23,090 bases of DNA from Mucilaginibacter sp. UBA5151. Its GTDB lineage: Bacteria > Bacteroidota > Bacteroidia > Sphingobacteriales > Sphingobacteriaceae. Below the pieces are notes generated by a model. It did no database searches and was not told the origin of the DNA. It saw nothing but the letters and a program-made list of their open reading frames with translations. Each line of letters starts with the position of its first letter. The first letter of the stretch is position 1. Position numbers and translations under genes: made by a program. The DNA is taken from assembly GCA_002413785.1 (NCBI GenBank), contig DHXR01000050.1, positions 1 to 23,090 on the forward strand, written 5' to 3'. Below, piece after piece: positions 15,220-23,090 of this stretch.

Positions 15220-15272
15220 AGCAAAATTTAGCAAAATTTGTTTGAAAAGCTATTTTTTTTAGTATTTTTATG
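15220..15272 (+). promoter_or_regulatory. Candidate mod promoter with tandem 10-mer
   Basis: AGCAAAATTT occurs twice in perfect tandem (15220-15229 and 15230-15239), one helical turn apart. It abuts TTTG at 15241-15244. After 18 bases comes TATTTTTA at 15263-15270, seven of eight matches to TAnnTTTG. The leader to mod would be about 100 bases. The tandem 10-mer could be a controller site. Confidence 0.4.
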
Positions 15273-15378
15273 TTTAAAACTTTACGGTAAAATATAGATC
15301 ATTGTCTTTGTCAATCCCTATTTTTGAAAAAGGGGATTTTATTGGAAACGAACCTTTCGCCAACAGAACAAATTTTAT

Positions 15379-17007
15379 ATGCCATCATTACAATTTAAAG
15401 GGAAAACATTTGTTCAAAACCATCATCTGGCGGTTAAATACCATCAATTAGTTCCGAAACCCGAATTAAGTTTAACCGAAAAAGTCAGCCTGCACGATAA
15501 TTTAATTATCCAGGGCGATAACCTCATCGCATTAAAGGCTTTGCTGCCAACTTATTCGGGCCGGGTAAAATGTATTTATATTGATCCGCCTTATAATACG
15601 GGCAACGAAGGCTGGGCCTATAACGATAATGTAAAAAGCCCGATGATACAGGAGTGGCTGGGCAAAACGGTTGATAAAGAAGATTTGACCAGGCATGATA
15701 AGTGGTTGTGTATGATGATGCCGAGGTTAAAATTATTAAGGGAGCTGTTAAGTGAAGACGGCGTAATATTTATTTCGATAGATGATAATGAACAACATAA
15801 TTTAAGAGTGCTGCTGGATGAGGTATTTGGCGGGCAAAACTTTATCCAAAATATTATCTGGCAAAAGAAATTTTCTCCGCAAAATGACGCAAAATATTTT
15901 TCTGACAACCACGACTTTGTTATCTGCTATGCCAAAAACAAAATTGAAGGAGAGCAAAAAAATGGCTGGATAAGAAATCTTTTAGAACGGACCGAAAGCC
16001 AGGATCAAAGATATTCTAATCCAGACAATGATTCGCGGGGACTGTGGACTTCCAGTGATTTAACTGTAAAGACATATTCTGCAGAATATGATTATCCAAT
16101 TACTACACCAAATGGAAGAATTGTAAATCCAACAAAAGGAAGGTGCTGGAATACGTCAAGCCAAAATTTTCAAAGATTAGTAGATGATAATAGAGTTTGG
16201 TTTGGTGATAATGGCAATAATGTTCCACGATTGAAAAAATTTCTTTCAGAAGTTCAGGATGGCATTGTTCCGATTTCGATTTGGTTACATTCTGAAGTTG
16301 GACATAATCAACAGGCGAAACAAGAACTAAAAGAAATTTTTGTTGAAATAGATTTGCCCTTTGATACCCCTAAACCTGTGGCACTTATAAAAAAAATCAT
16401 TCAACTTTCAACCAAGGATGGTGATATTATTCTGGACAGCTTTTCTGGGTCTGGAACAACAGGCCATACGGTATTGGAATTAAATAAGGAATATAAAAAC
16501 AATCGTAAATTTATTTTAGTTGAACAAGAAGACTATGCCAACAGCATTACAGCGGAGCGTGTCCGCAGGGTAATCAAAGGAGTTGAATCTTCCAAAAATG
16601 AAAGTTTAAAAGAGGGATTAGGTGGCACCTTCAGTTATTTTGAACTGGGGCCTCCCATTGAAATGGAAAATATTTTGCGGGGCGATAGCCTGCCGGATTA
16701 TAACGAATTTGCCCGTTACATTTTTTTTACTGCTACCGGGGATGAATTTGACCAGGGCGTTGTAAATGAAACAACGGGATTTATAGGCGAAACCAAAAAC
16801 GCCGAAGTTTATATGTTTTATAAACCGGATATTGAATGGCTTAAACGTAACGCCCTCACATTGGATGCCATACAGGCGCTGCCAAAATACAAAGGCAAAC
16901 ACCGTTTGGTATTTGCGCCGGCCAAATATGTAGATGACCAAACCTGCCTTGAAAACAGGATTGATTTTTGCCAGTTACCTTACGAGATTTACCGCATACA
17001 ACAATGA
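15379..17007 (+). CDS. mod: Type III restriction-modification methyltransferase (Mod), beta-class N6-adenine
   Basis: The protein has 542 residues. The catalytic motif IDPPYNTGNEGWAYND (DPPY at 69-72) precedes the SAM-binding motif LDSFSGSGTTGH (353-361 region), the beta-class order typical of type III Mod adenine methyltransferases. The stretch between them (about 180-400) is the specificity part. By hand count it falls to about 32-35% G+C in several 60-base lines, against about 47-50% in flanks, and uses AGA/TTA/TCA-type codons, suggesting acquired or swapped specificity. A T8 run (16721-16728) and an A7 run (15956-15962) lie inside the gene. Mod both methylates the site and directs cleavage by Res. 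Its stop overlaps the res start as ATGA. The target sequence cannot be read from the protein. Confidence 0.9.
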   Translation: MPSLQFKGKTFVQNHHLAVKYHQLVPKPELSLTEKVSLHDNLIIQGDNLIALKALLPTYSGRVKCIYIDPPYNTGNEGWAYNDNVKSPMIQEWLGKTVDKEDLTRHDKWLCMMMPRLKLLRELLSEDGVIFISIDDNEQHNLRVLLDEVFGGQNFIQNIIWQKKFSPQNDAKYFSDNHDFVICYAKNKIEGEQKNGWIRNLLERTESQDQRYSNPDNDSRGLWTSSDLTVKTYSAEYDYPITTPNGRIVNPTKGRCWNTSSQNFQRLVDDNRVWFGDNGNNVPRLKKFLSEVQDGIVPISIWLHSEVGHNQQAKQELKEIFVEIDLPFDTPKPVALIKKIIQLSTKDGDIILDSFSGSGTTGHTVLELNKEYKNNRKFILVEQEDYANSITAERVRRVIKGVESSKNESLKEGLGGTFSYFELGPPIEMENILRGDSLPDYNEFARYIFFTATGDEFDQGVVNETTGFIGETKNAEVYMFYKPDIEWLKRNALTLDAIQALPKYKGKHRLVFAPAKYVDDQTCLENRIDFCQLPYEIYRIQQ

Positions 17008-19538
17008 AACTGAAGCTATACCAGGAAACGGTTCTTGATAAGCTTAAAGAATATTTAAGCGCGCTGGCCGACTTTAAAACAAAGTACCGGGCGGCCCTGG
17101 CTTTTGACGCGGATATAGCACGCGACTACAACTTCCCCAAAAGGGCTTTTGAACTGGCAACCAACAAACCGGGCTACCATAGCAAAACCAACAGCATCCA
17201 CGAGCAGCTGCCCGATATTTATTTAAAAGTACCTACCGGCGGCGGTAAAACGCTATTGGCCTGCCATAGTATTGACCTGATACAAAAACGATATTTACAA
17301 AAACAAACAGGGCTGGTACTTTGGATAGTGCCGTCAACCCAAATATACAGGCAAACTATTTTAGCCCTTAAAGACCGTCACCACCCTTATCGCCAGATCC
17401 TGGATATATCCAGCGGTGGCCGTACGCTTATCAAAGAAAAAACGGAAACGTTTAACCGCCTTGATGTAGAAGAACACCTGGTGATATTGATGCTGATGCT
17501 GCCATCGGCCAACCGCCAAAATAAAGAAACACTTAAGGTTTTCAGAGATGCCGGTGGTTTTACCGACTTTTTTCCGGCGGAAGATAATTATACCGGGCAG
17601 AAAGAATTATTGAAAAAGATTCCTAACCTGGACTGCTTTGGCGCTGAAGGCGAAGTTTTTGAAACCCAGATAAAAACCTCATTAGGCAATACGTTAAAAT
17701 TATTAAAACCGCTGGTTATTATTGATGAAGGGCACCGCGCTTACGGAGAAAACGCGCGCAACACTATCCAGAATTTTAACCCTTCGTTTATCCTTGAACT
17801 TTCGGCAACCCCACCGCCACAGAGTAATGAGTTGGTGAAAATTACCGGCAGGGAACTTCACGCGGAAGAAATGATAAAACTGGATATTCACCTCGTAAAC
17901 AAAACCAGCCTGGATTGGCACGATACTATTTTAGCAACCGTAGAAAAATTGGGCGAACTGGAACACCATGCCCGCACCTATCAGGCAAATACCGGCAAAT
18001 ACATCAGGCCTTCGGCGCTGATACAGGTGGAGCGTACCGGGAAAGATCAACGGGGCGAAAAGTTTATCCATGCGGAGGATGTTAAGGAATATTTAATACA
18101 AAAATGCAATATCCCGGTAAACCAGATCGCTATAAAGAGCAGCGAAAAAGATGATATTGAAGGCATTGATTTATTTGCCGATGACTGCGAAATAAGATAC
18201 ATTATCACCAAACAAGCCTTGCAGGAAGGCTGGGATTTCTCGTATGCTTATATTTTAACCATACTAACAAATCCAAGTTCCGCCACAGGCATTACCCAAT
18301 TGGTTGGCCGTATTTTAAGGCAACCGTACGCCAGGAAAACCGGTATAATCCAACTTGACGAATGCTATGTATATACTTTTAAGCAAAATGCATCAACTTT
18401 AGTAAGAGAGATAAAGGCAGGTTTGGAAAGCGAGGGCCTCGGCGACATAGCAGGCAGAATAGTAAGCGACCAGGCAACAACAGGCGACGATTTATTTAAA
18501 ACTACTGATGCCACCTACCGCCCGGGTTTTAAAAAATTTGAAGGAAAAATATTCCTGCCAAAGTTTGTGATACAGGAAAATACATCCTGGCGCGATGTAA
18601 GCTTTGAGGCAGATATTTTACGCCGGATTGATTTTGAAAAAATTGATCTTACCGAAGTAAAAAATATCGTTTTAAACCCCAATCAAACCATTGGCGAAAT
18701 TGATTTGTCAATTGGTTACCCTGAAGAAAACTGGAATGAAATTATTCAGCGCGGTGTTGTTTTAAACAGGGGTACGCTTCAGATTGATGAAGCATTCCTG
18801 GCCCGGCAGATCGGCGACCTAATCCCGAACCCCTGGATTGCTTATGCAAAAGGCGGCGAAGCCATAAAAATGATCCGTGAGAAATACAAGGCGGATGAAA
18901 ACCCCGCCATTGTTGAATCAAACTTTGTTTTCATTATTGAGTACCTGAAAAAAATTATCGAAAAGCAGGTAAATGAATTAGCTGAAGCGGTATTTAAGCA
19001 ACTTATCGATGGCAAGGTTTTGTTCTTTTTTCTACTTGAAGAAAGCGGGAAACATGTACTTCCGTCGCGCATAAAAGTTAAAGGGAACAGGAACCTCGTC
19101 AGGGATGATAATTCGCCGATTCAAAAATCGTTGTTTGATACCGTTTATGAGGAAGAATTTAATGAAACCGAACAAAGTGTAGCGATTTACCTGGACAGGC
19201 AGGAAAAATTGCTTTGGTGGTATAGGAACCGTTCGCGGCAGGATTATCATATACAGGGATGGCGAAAGAATAAAATATACCCGGATTTTATTGCTGCAAG
19301 TATCAATAATGCCGATGATTACGATTACGACAAGGTTTTTGTGCTGGAAACCAAAGGTATCCACTTAAAAGCCAATGACGATACCCGGTATAAAGAAAAT
19401 GTATTTGACTTATGCAATCAAATGGGCGCTAAAAAAGCATGGAAGGAACTGTTTAACGAGTTTCCGGATCATGACTTTGAGTTCCAGGTAGTTTTTGAAG
19501 ACGAGTGGAAAAACGAGATAAACAGGTTGGTTAACTAA
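17004..19538 (+). CDS. res: Type III restriction endonuclease subunit (Res)
   Basis: The protein has 844 residues from the ATG at 17004, inside the mod stop. An in-frame ATG further upstream at 16968 lies in mod and is not needed. The superfamily 2 helicase set is present: Walker A PTGGGKT (77-83), DEGHRAYG (241-244 for the DEGH box), LELSATPP, QEGWDFSYAYIL, and ITQLVGRILRQPYA. The C-terminal nuclease has the PD-(D/E)xK signature: YPDF (Asp761), then LETKG (Glu782, Lys784), so the active site looks intact. Res needs Mod to recognise DNA, then translocates or slides with ATP and cuts between two head-to-head sites. It is followed by a strong terminator. At 844 residues it is a little shorter than the phage P1/EcoP15I enzymes. 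Confidence 0.9.
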   Translation: MKLKLYQETVLDKLKEYLSALADFKTKYRAALAFDADIARDYNFPKRAFELATNKPGYHSKTNSIHEQLPDIYLKVPTGGGKTLLACHSIDLIQKRYLQKQTGLVLWIVPSTQIYRQTILALKDRHHPYRQILDISSGGRTLIKEKTETFNRLDVEEHLVILMLMLPSANRQNKETLKVFRDAGGFTDFFPAEDNYTGQKELLKKIPNLDCFGAEGEVFETQIKTSLGNTLKLLKPLVIIDEGHRAYGENARNTIQNFNPSFILELSATPPPQSNELVKITGRELHAEEMIKLDIHLVNKTSLDWHDTILATVEKLGELEHHARTYQANTGKYIRPSALIQVERTGKDQRGEKFIHAEDVKEYLIQKCNIPVNQIAIKSSEKDDIEGIDLFADDCEIRYIITKQALQEGWDFSYAYILTILTNPSSATGITQLVGRILRQPYARKTGIIQLDECYVYTFKQNASTLVREIKAGLESEGLGDIAGRIVSDQATTGDDLFKTTDATYRPGFKKFEGKIFLPKFVIQENTSWRDVSFEADILRRIDFEKIDLTEVKNIVLNPNQTIGEIDLSIGYPEENWNEIIQRGVVLNRGTLQIDEAFLARQIGDLIPNPWIAYAKGGEAIKMIREKYKADENPAIVESNFVFIIEYLKKIIEKQVNELAEAVFKQLIDGKVLFFFLLEESGKHVLPSRIKVKGNRNLVRDDNSPIQKSLFDTVYEEEFNETEQSVAIYLDRQEKLLWWYRNRSRQDYHIQGWRKNKIYPDFIAASINNADDYDYDKVFVLETKGIHLKANDDTRYKENVFDLCNQMGAKKAWKELFNEFPDHDFEFQVVFEDEWKNEINRLVN

Positions 19539-19560
19539 CGGCAAAGAATTTGCTGTTTTT
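19537..19560 (+). terminator. Rho-independent terminator of the mod-res operon
   Basis: AACGGCAAA-gaa-TTTGCTGTTT forms a nine-pair stem with one G-T pair and a three-base loop, ending in T residues to 19560. It begins at the res stop codon. Confidence 0.6.
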
Positions 19561-19639
19561 CCATGATCGTAAATCCAATTCTCAAAAGGCAATTCGCTGT
19601 GCAAATGATAGGCATACAAATAATTTCAGCACATCCCTC

Positions 19640-20479
19640 CTATTTCAATATCAGCACTGCCCGGTTGGCATTGAGCGCCAGGGTCTTGGTTATGCTGTGG
19701 TGCGTAAGGTTATAAAAGAAACTGTATTTGCCGGGAAGGGCTATAATAAGTTGCGGATCTTGCTTTTCGACGAAGTCAAGTATGCCATGAACGATATCTT
19801 TATCTTCCGAATAATAAACTTTGTATTCATAACCTTCCAGCAAGTCAACCAATCCGGCGGCAAACTGCTCATCATTTTTCAGGTGTTTTTGTTTAGGGTC
19901 AACATTCAGGAGCATGAGTTTGGGATGCATCCATTTTTTGGGGTCGCGAAACCCCTTTAAAGCGCTTAGTCGCGAAATTGCTGCAAAATCACATGGAACC
20001 AATGCCTCATTTATTTTTTCATACCGGATATGGTTGGGCACGATCAGTAGTGGAACGCTGCTTGTTTTTGCAATTGCAATAACCTGTTCGCTGATATAGC
20101 CATTATCTTCATACAAAGATTTGTCGGTGCCTATCATTACCATTTCAGGCCGTTCATCGGCGATCAACCGATGAATAGCGCGTACCAGCGGCAATTCACT
20201 TACTGCTGTTTTTACATGGACGGATGGATCACAAATTTTCAGCAGTTCAAGGCCGAGGGCTTTTAAATTTTCTTCTGCCTTTTCGCGTTCTTCATCAATA
20301 TCTTCCGCGCTCAATTGTACAAAATCGGCGGATGGCAGCAATTGTGCGTAAACAGATACGTAAAAGCTTTTTAAAAGGATAATGCACCCTACATGGGTAT
20401 CCCGGCAAAAACCTGCAGCATAACTAATGACATTTTCTGTCGCGTCCGAAAAATCAACCGGTATTAGTAATGTTTTCAT
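19640..20479 (-). CDS. Tandem UspA-type universal stress protein
   Basis: The protein has 279 residues with two Usp domains. Domain 1 (1-147) starts MKTLLIPVDFSDATENVISYAAG and ends VPLLIVP. Domain 2 (about 155-279) starts INEALVPCDFAAISRLSAL and ends NRAVLILK. The ATP-binding G-x2-G-x9-G(S/T) signature is not clean in either domain (IGTDKSLYEDNGYISEQV in the first, LPGKYSFFYNLTHHSITKT in the second), so nucleotide binding is doubtful. Such double-domain proteins are common in Bacteroidota and cytoplasmic, tied to stress or stationary phase. The gene converges with res and lies downstream of marR, with its own candidate promoter. Confidence 0.85.
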   Translation of the reverse strand: MKTLLIPVDFSDATENVISYAAGFCRDTHVGCIILLKSFYVSVYAQLLPSADFVQLSAEDIDEEREKAEENLKALGLELLKICDPSVHVKTAVSELPLVRAIHRLIADERPEMVMIGTDKSLYEDNGYISEQVIAIAKTSSVPLLIVPNHIRYEKINEALVPCDFAAISRLSALKGFRDPKKWMHPKLMLLNVDPKQKHLKNDEQFAAGLVDLLEGYEYKVYYSEDKDIVHGILDFVEKQDPQLIIALPGKYSFFYNLTHHSITKTLALNANRAVLILK

Positions 20480-20549
20480 CCTATTTATCCTTTTTGAAAT
20501 TAAAAACAGTTCCTGGAGTCTATAATTTTCCCAATGTATAAATTTAGTT

Positions 20550-20584
20550 CAAAAGTTATTTTAATAGCTACACCCAACCAAAAA
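20550..20584 (-). promoter_or_regulatory. Candidate promoter of the UspA-type gene
   Basis: On the minus strand TTTTTG (20579-20584), a 20-base spacer, then TAACTTTTG (20550-20558), one base longer than TAnnTTTG. It ends about 70 bases before the ATG. The rest of the gap 20480-20762 is AT-rich with no coding frame. Confidence 0.4.
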
Positions 20585-20762
20585 TTCTCATCATTATAGC
20601 AATAAAAATACAATTAACCAAAATAACAAAGTAAAGCCCATCTCCCTTTTAAGAAACGAAGAAAGTTTTGTTAAAATCTTCTTGTTGTCTTTCATTGCCG
20701 AAATTTGTTATATCATTAATCACAACATAAACAATCAAGTATTTAACTCTTATCTTAAATTT

Positions 20763-21221
20763 TTATAGTCCCTTCAAATTATCAATCATTTTATTGAGTA
20801 CTAATATACTGTTTTTCAATTCGTTAATACCAATTTCATCCGAAGCAATTTCGTAAACCTCATTTGCCAGGGGATACAATTGTTCTTTAAGGTCATTCCC
20901 TTCTTTGGTCAGATAGATCAGCTTATTGCGCCGGTCATTTTCATCCTCTGTACGCGTCACCATTTTGCGTTTTACCAGGTTATCTAAAAGATAAGTCATC
21001 CCCGATTTATCCCGTAAGGTCAAATCGGCTATCTCCTGCTGGTTTACCCCATCTTTTTTCCAGAGGCATGCCATTACTTCAAGCATTTCAACGGTAATAT
21101 TGATTTTATGTTCCCTTATTTTTACCTGCACATACTGGCGCACGAAATTTCTTAATTCCGACATTGAACGACCAAGTTCAAAGGCCAGTTCAGCTTTTGT
21201 GCTATTTGTAATTTGTGCCAT
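20763..21221 (-). CDS. MarR-family transcriptional regulator
   Basis: The protein has 152 residues. It has a winged helix of MarR type: MLEVMACLWKKDGVNQQEIADLTL, recognition helix DKSGMTYLLDNLVKRKMVTR, and wing TEDENDRRNKLIYLTKEG with the conserved Asp-Arg pair. N- and C-terminal helices would form the dimer. It lies downstream of the DHA2 exporter on the same strand, the usual arrangement in which MarR represses the exporter and is relieved by its substrates. Candidate sites are the near-palindrome in the exporter promoter (23006-23023) and the direct repeat just upstream of its own ATG. The family is firm, the ligand unknown. Confidence 0.9.
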   Translation of the reverse strand: MAQITNSTKAELAFELGRSMSELRNFVRQYVQVKIREHKINITVEMLEVMACLWKKDGVNQQEIADLTLRDKSGMTYLLDNLVKRKMVTRTEDENDRRNKLIYLTKEGNDLKEQLYPLANEVYEIASDEIGINELKNSILVLNKMIDNLKGL

Positions 21222-21223
21222 TG

Positions 21224-21242
21224 TTAATCAAATTTAATCAAA
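21224..21242. promoter_or_regulatory. Direct repeat upstream of marR, possible autoregulatory site
   Basis: TTAATCAAA occurs at 21224-21232 and 21234-21242, ten bases apart (one helical turn), ending two bases before the marR ATG. Autoregulation is inferred from position only. Confidence 0.3.
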
Positions 21243-21264
21243 GTGAACCAACATATTACCATTT

Positions 21265-21377
21265 GCCTCACCCAACCCTCTCCAAAGGAGAGGGCTTCAG
21301 CTGCACTCTTTTTTTTAAAGCCCTCTCCTTTGGTCCGAAGGACTCCGGACTCCTTCGGAGAGAGGGTTGGGTGAGGC
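21265..21377. repeat. Nested inverted repeat between exporter and marR
   Basis: The outer arms gcctcacccaaccctct (21265-21281) and their exact reverse complement (21361-21377) enclose a second perfect 16-base pair of arms (21282-21297 with 21318-21333, ccaaaggagagggctt). Next to it is a small hairpin tccgaagga/tccttcgga (21334-21342 with 21351-21359). 'cctcacccaaccctctcc' units are familiar as dispersed repeats in Bacteroidota. Read on the minus strand it follows the exporter stop and could end or weaken transcription into marR. Confidence 0.8.
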
Positions 21378-21382
21378 CAAGT

Positions 21383-22966
21383 TCAATGCGCTGCATCAGT
21401 CAGGCTGATTTTCGTTTTAGCCCTTTTAATAAATATCAATACAACAGGCACACATAACAGGAACATAATGCCCACCCATAAAAAAACATCCATATACGAA
21501 AGCAACAAAGATTGTTTCGTTACCGCGCCGTCGAGCATGGCGTAGGCTGTTTGCTTTGCCGTTACACTGTCAACGCCCTTGTGCTGACGTACCGCTGCAG
21601 CCATTTGAGCTACCCTTTGCTGCACATTCGGGTCGTATGCGCTTAAATGGCTAACCAAAGTATTCCGGTGTACCTGTGTTTGCCTGGATACAAAAGTTGA
21701 AATAAGGGCTACGCCAAAGGAGCCGCCAAGCTGCCGCATCATACCCGAAAAGGCCGCCCCCTGACCAATCTCCTGGCCTTGTAAAGTAGAAAGCGACATT
21801 GTACTCACCGGAACCGATAATAAACCCATCCCAAAACCTCTTACGATTAAAACCCAGAAAAAGTCGCCGCTGCTGGTAGCCGGCGTAAGTATGGTGTACG
21901 AAAGGTAGCTGTAAATAAAAAAAATAGCCATCCCCGCCGCTATCAGATATTTTTGTGAAACACCACGCTGGATCAGCTGTGCCACTACAGGCATCATCAC
22001 AGCTACAAACAAGGTGCTTGGCAGCATAAGCATGCCCGATTGCTGGGCCGTCCAGCCGAGCATGGATTGCGTATATAGTGGAATTACAAATGTTGACCCG
22101 AACAATCCAAACCCCATAACAAAGGATAACAAAACGCCGATGCGCAGGTTGCCATTTTTTAAAACCCGCAGGTTCACTACCGGGAACCGGTAATCAAGTT
22201 CGCGCCATATAAACGACAGGATACCAAATACGGCAATTACTGTTAAGGTGATGATCAGTCCACTGCTGAACCAGTCGTCTTCCTGGCCTTTTTCCAGTAC
22301 AAATTGCAGGGACGACACGCCGATGGTAAGCAAACTTATGCCAAGCCAATCTACCTCGCTGGCCAGCCGCTTTTCTTCATATTTCGGACTCCTTACAAAC
22401 TGAAGCGTTAATAGGGTTGCAATAATTCCCACCGGGATATTGATATAAAAAATAAATGGCCAGGAGTAATGATCAACGATATAACCGCCCAGGGTAGGGC
22501 CAAGCGTTGGGCCTATAATAACACCAAGAACATAAATTGCCTGGGCCATTGCCCGTTTTTCAACCGGCCAGCTTTCGGTAATGATGGTTTGGGAAGTTAC
22601 CAGCAGGGCGCCGCCGCCGAGGCCCTGTATAAAGCGGAAAATAACCAGTTCGGATATAGTGCTTGCATTCCCGCATAAAAAAGAGCATACTGTAAATACA
22701 ATTACCGAAAATGCAAAATAATTGCGCCGCCCGAACTGTTGCGACAACCAGCTGGTCATCGGTACGATAATTACATTGGCCAGCGAATACGCTGTAATTA
22801 CCCAGCTGATCTCGTTCAGCGTAGCGCCCAGGTTGCCGCGCATATCATTAATGGCCACGTTAACAATGGTGGTATCAATAATTTCGAGCAGGGCGCAAAA
22901 TACCGCTGTTACGGTGATGATTGTACGCCTGAAACCATATTCAACCAAAGAATCCGCAGCCTGCAT
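21383..22966 (-). CDS. MFS drug exporter, DHA2 (EmrB/QacA) family
   Basis: The protein has 527 residues and about fourteen membrane segments, as in the DHA2 family. Signature stretches are LLEIIDTTIVNVAINDMRG in segment 1, WLSQQFGRRNYF (motif A), RFIQGLGGGALL, and VLGVIIGPTLGPTLGGYIVD with WPFIFYINIPVG (motif C and the DHA2 hallmark). It should export drugs or amphipathic compounds using the proton gradient. EmrB-type pumps often work with an EmrA membrane-fusion protein and an outer-membrane channel; neither lies in the 124 bases upstream, so any partner is outside the window or elsewhere. A MarR gene follows on the same strand. Confidence 0.9.
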   Translation of the reverse strand: MQAADSLVEYGFRRTIITVTAVFCALLEIIDTTIVNVAINDMRGNLGATLNEISWVITAYSLANVIIVPMTSWLSQQFGRRNYFAFSVIVFTVCSFLCGNASTISELVIFRFIQGLGGGALLVTSQTIITESWPVEKRAMAQAIYVLGVIIGPTLGPTLGGYIVDHYSWPFIFYINIPVGIIATLLTLQFVRSPKYEEKRLASEVDWLGISLLTIGVSSLQFVLEKGQEDDWFSSGLIITLTVIAVFGILSFIWRELDYRFPVVNLRVLKNGNLRIGVLLSFVMGFGLFGSTFVIPLYTQSMLGWTAQQSGMLMLPSTLFVAVMMPVVAQLIQRGVSQKYLIAAGMAIFFIYSYLSYTILTPATSSGDFFWVLIVRGFGMGLLSVPVSTMSLSTLQGQEIGQGAAFSGMMRQLGGSFGVALISTFVSRQTQVHRNTLVSHLSAYDPNVQQRVAQMAAAVRQHKGVDSVTAKQTAYAMLDGAVTKQSLLLSYMDVFLWVGIMFLLCVPVVLIFIKRAKTKISLTDAAH

Positions 22967-22988
22967 GTGTTTAATTAATGTTACGCGA

Positions 22989-23023
22989 TAAAGTTACATG
23001 CATGATAGTTAAATACTCAACTA
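22989..23023 (-). promoter_or_regulatory. Exporter promoter with overlapping MarR-type operator
   Basis: On the minus strand TTG (23018-23020), a 21-base spacer and TAACTTTA (22989-22996), seven of eight matches to TAnnTTTG. Over the -33 side lies an 18-base near-palindrome, TAGTTAAATACTCAACTA (23006-23023), 14 of 18 positions symmetric, a plausible MarR dimer site. A TAATTTTG box on the plus strand (23022-23029) suggests divergent transcription to the right. Confidence 0.45.
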
Positions 23024-23090
23024 ATTTTGTGAATTTTTTAAATGACTTTTCACCCTCTTTTTTGCTTGGTGGCTGTGGCGCAACCCCGGC

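Noticed and set aside
16968..17003. Earlier start for res inside mod
   Set aside because: The ATGA overlap at 17004-17007 is the usual coupling arrangement, and the earlier residues look like a frame shadow of mod.
23042..23090. ATG on the plus strand opening a frame to the window edge
   Set aside because: Only 16 codons are visible, and the TAATTTTG box would leave almost no leader; there is not enough to call a gene.

Overview
The window looks like chromosomal DNA of a Bacteroidota bacterium in the Sphingobacteriaceae, most like Mucilaginibacter or Pedobacter. Three things point there: lipoproteins whose lipobox Cys is followed by KKDN, start codons without a clear Shine-Dalgarno but with TTTG / TAnnTTTG-type promoters, and protein families typical of that group. 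This placement is inferred from protein resemblance; no marker gene is present. No rRNA, tRNA or CRISPR array was seen.

Layout. 1-1263 (minus): 5' part of a surface lipoprotein with near-identical tandem repeats, running off the left edge. 1455-2009 (minus): AraC-type regulator with an HMA-like N-terminus. 2010-2635: a long gene-free gap holding a composite, hairpin-rich element (about 250 bp). 2636-3745 (plus): lipoprotein with two Asp-Thr-Gly motifs, like a pepsin-type protease. 3778-7642 (minus): remnant of a surface-sugar operon, reading GT-B-like glycosyltransferase, SpsF-type cytidylyltransferase, a transketolase N-terminal subunit cut off before its cofactor motif, and an S10 peptidase starting at the truncation point. 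7853-9205 (plus): APC permease. 9232-9639 (minus): small secreted Hcp-like protein. 9925-12772 (plus): sugar-acid dehydratase (arabonate dehydratase type) and an SDR dehydrogenase, probably steps of non-phosphorylating sugar oxidation, separated by a second copy of the composite element. 12934-13644 (minus) and 13700-14416 (plus): RsmI-like methyltransferase and a conserved Bacteroidota protein, divergent.

14496-19538 (plus) is a defence-type locus: two tightly coupled small genes (the first RelE/ParE-like), then type III restriction-modification genes mod and res with an ATGA overlap and a terminator at the end. The specificity region of mod is clearly more AT-rich than its flanks. 19640-22966 (minus): tandem UspA protein, MarR regulator and a DHA2-family drug exporter, with a candidate MarR operator in the exporter promoter.

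The most interesting non-coding signal is the pair of related elements at 2261-2530 and 11637-11859. Each holds four short hairpins with a GTAG (or CTAC) foot in nested inverted pairs. This is the architecture of REP/REPIN sequences moved by RAYT transposases, here enclosed in long terminal inverted repeats that differ between the two copies. The most interesting protein-level candidate is the two-gene module upstream of the type III system.
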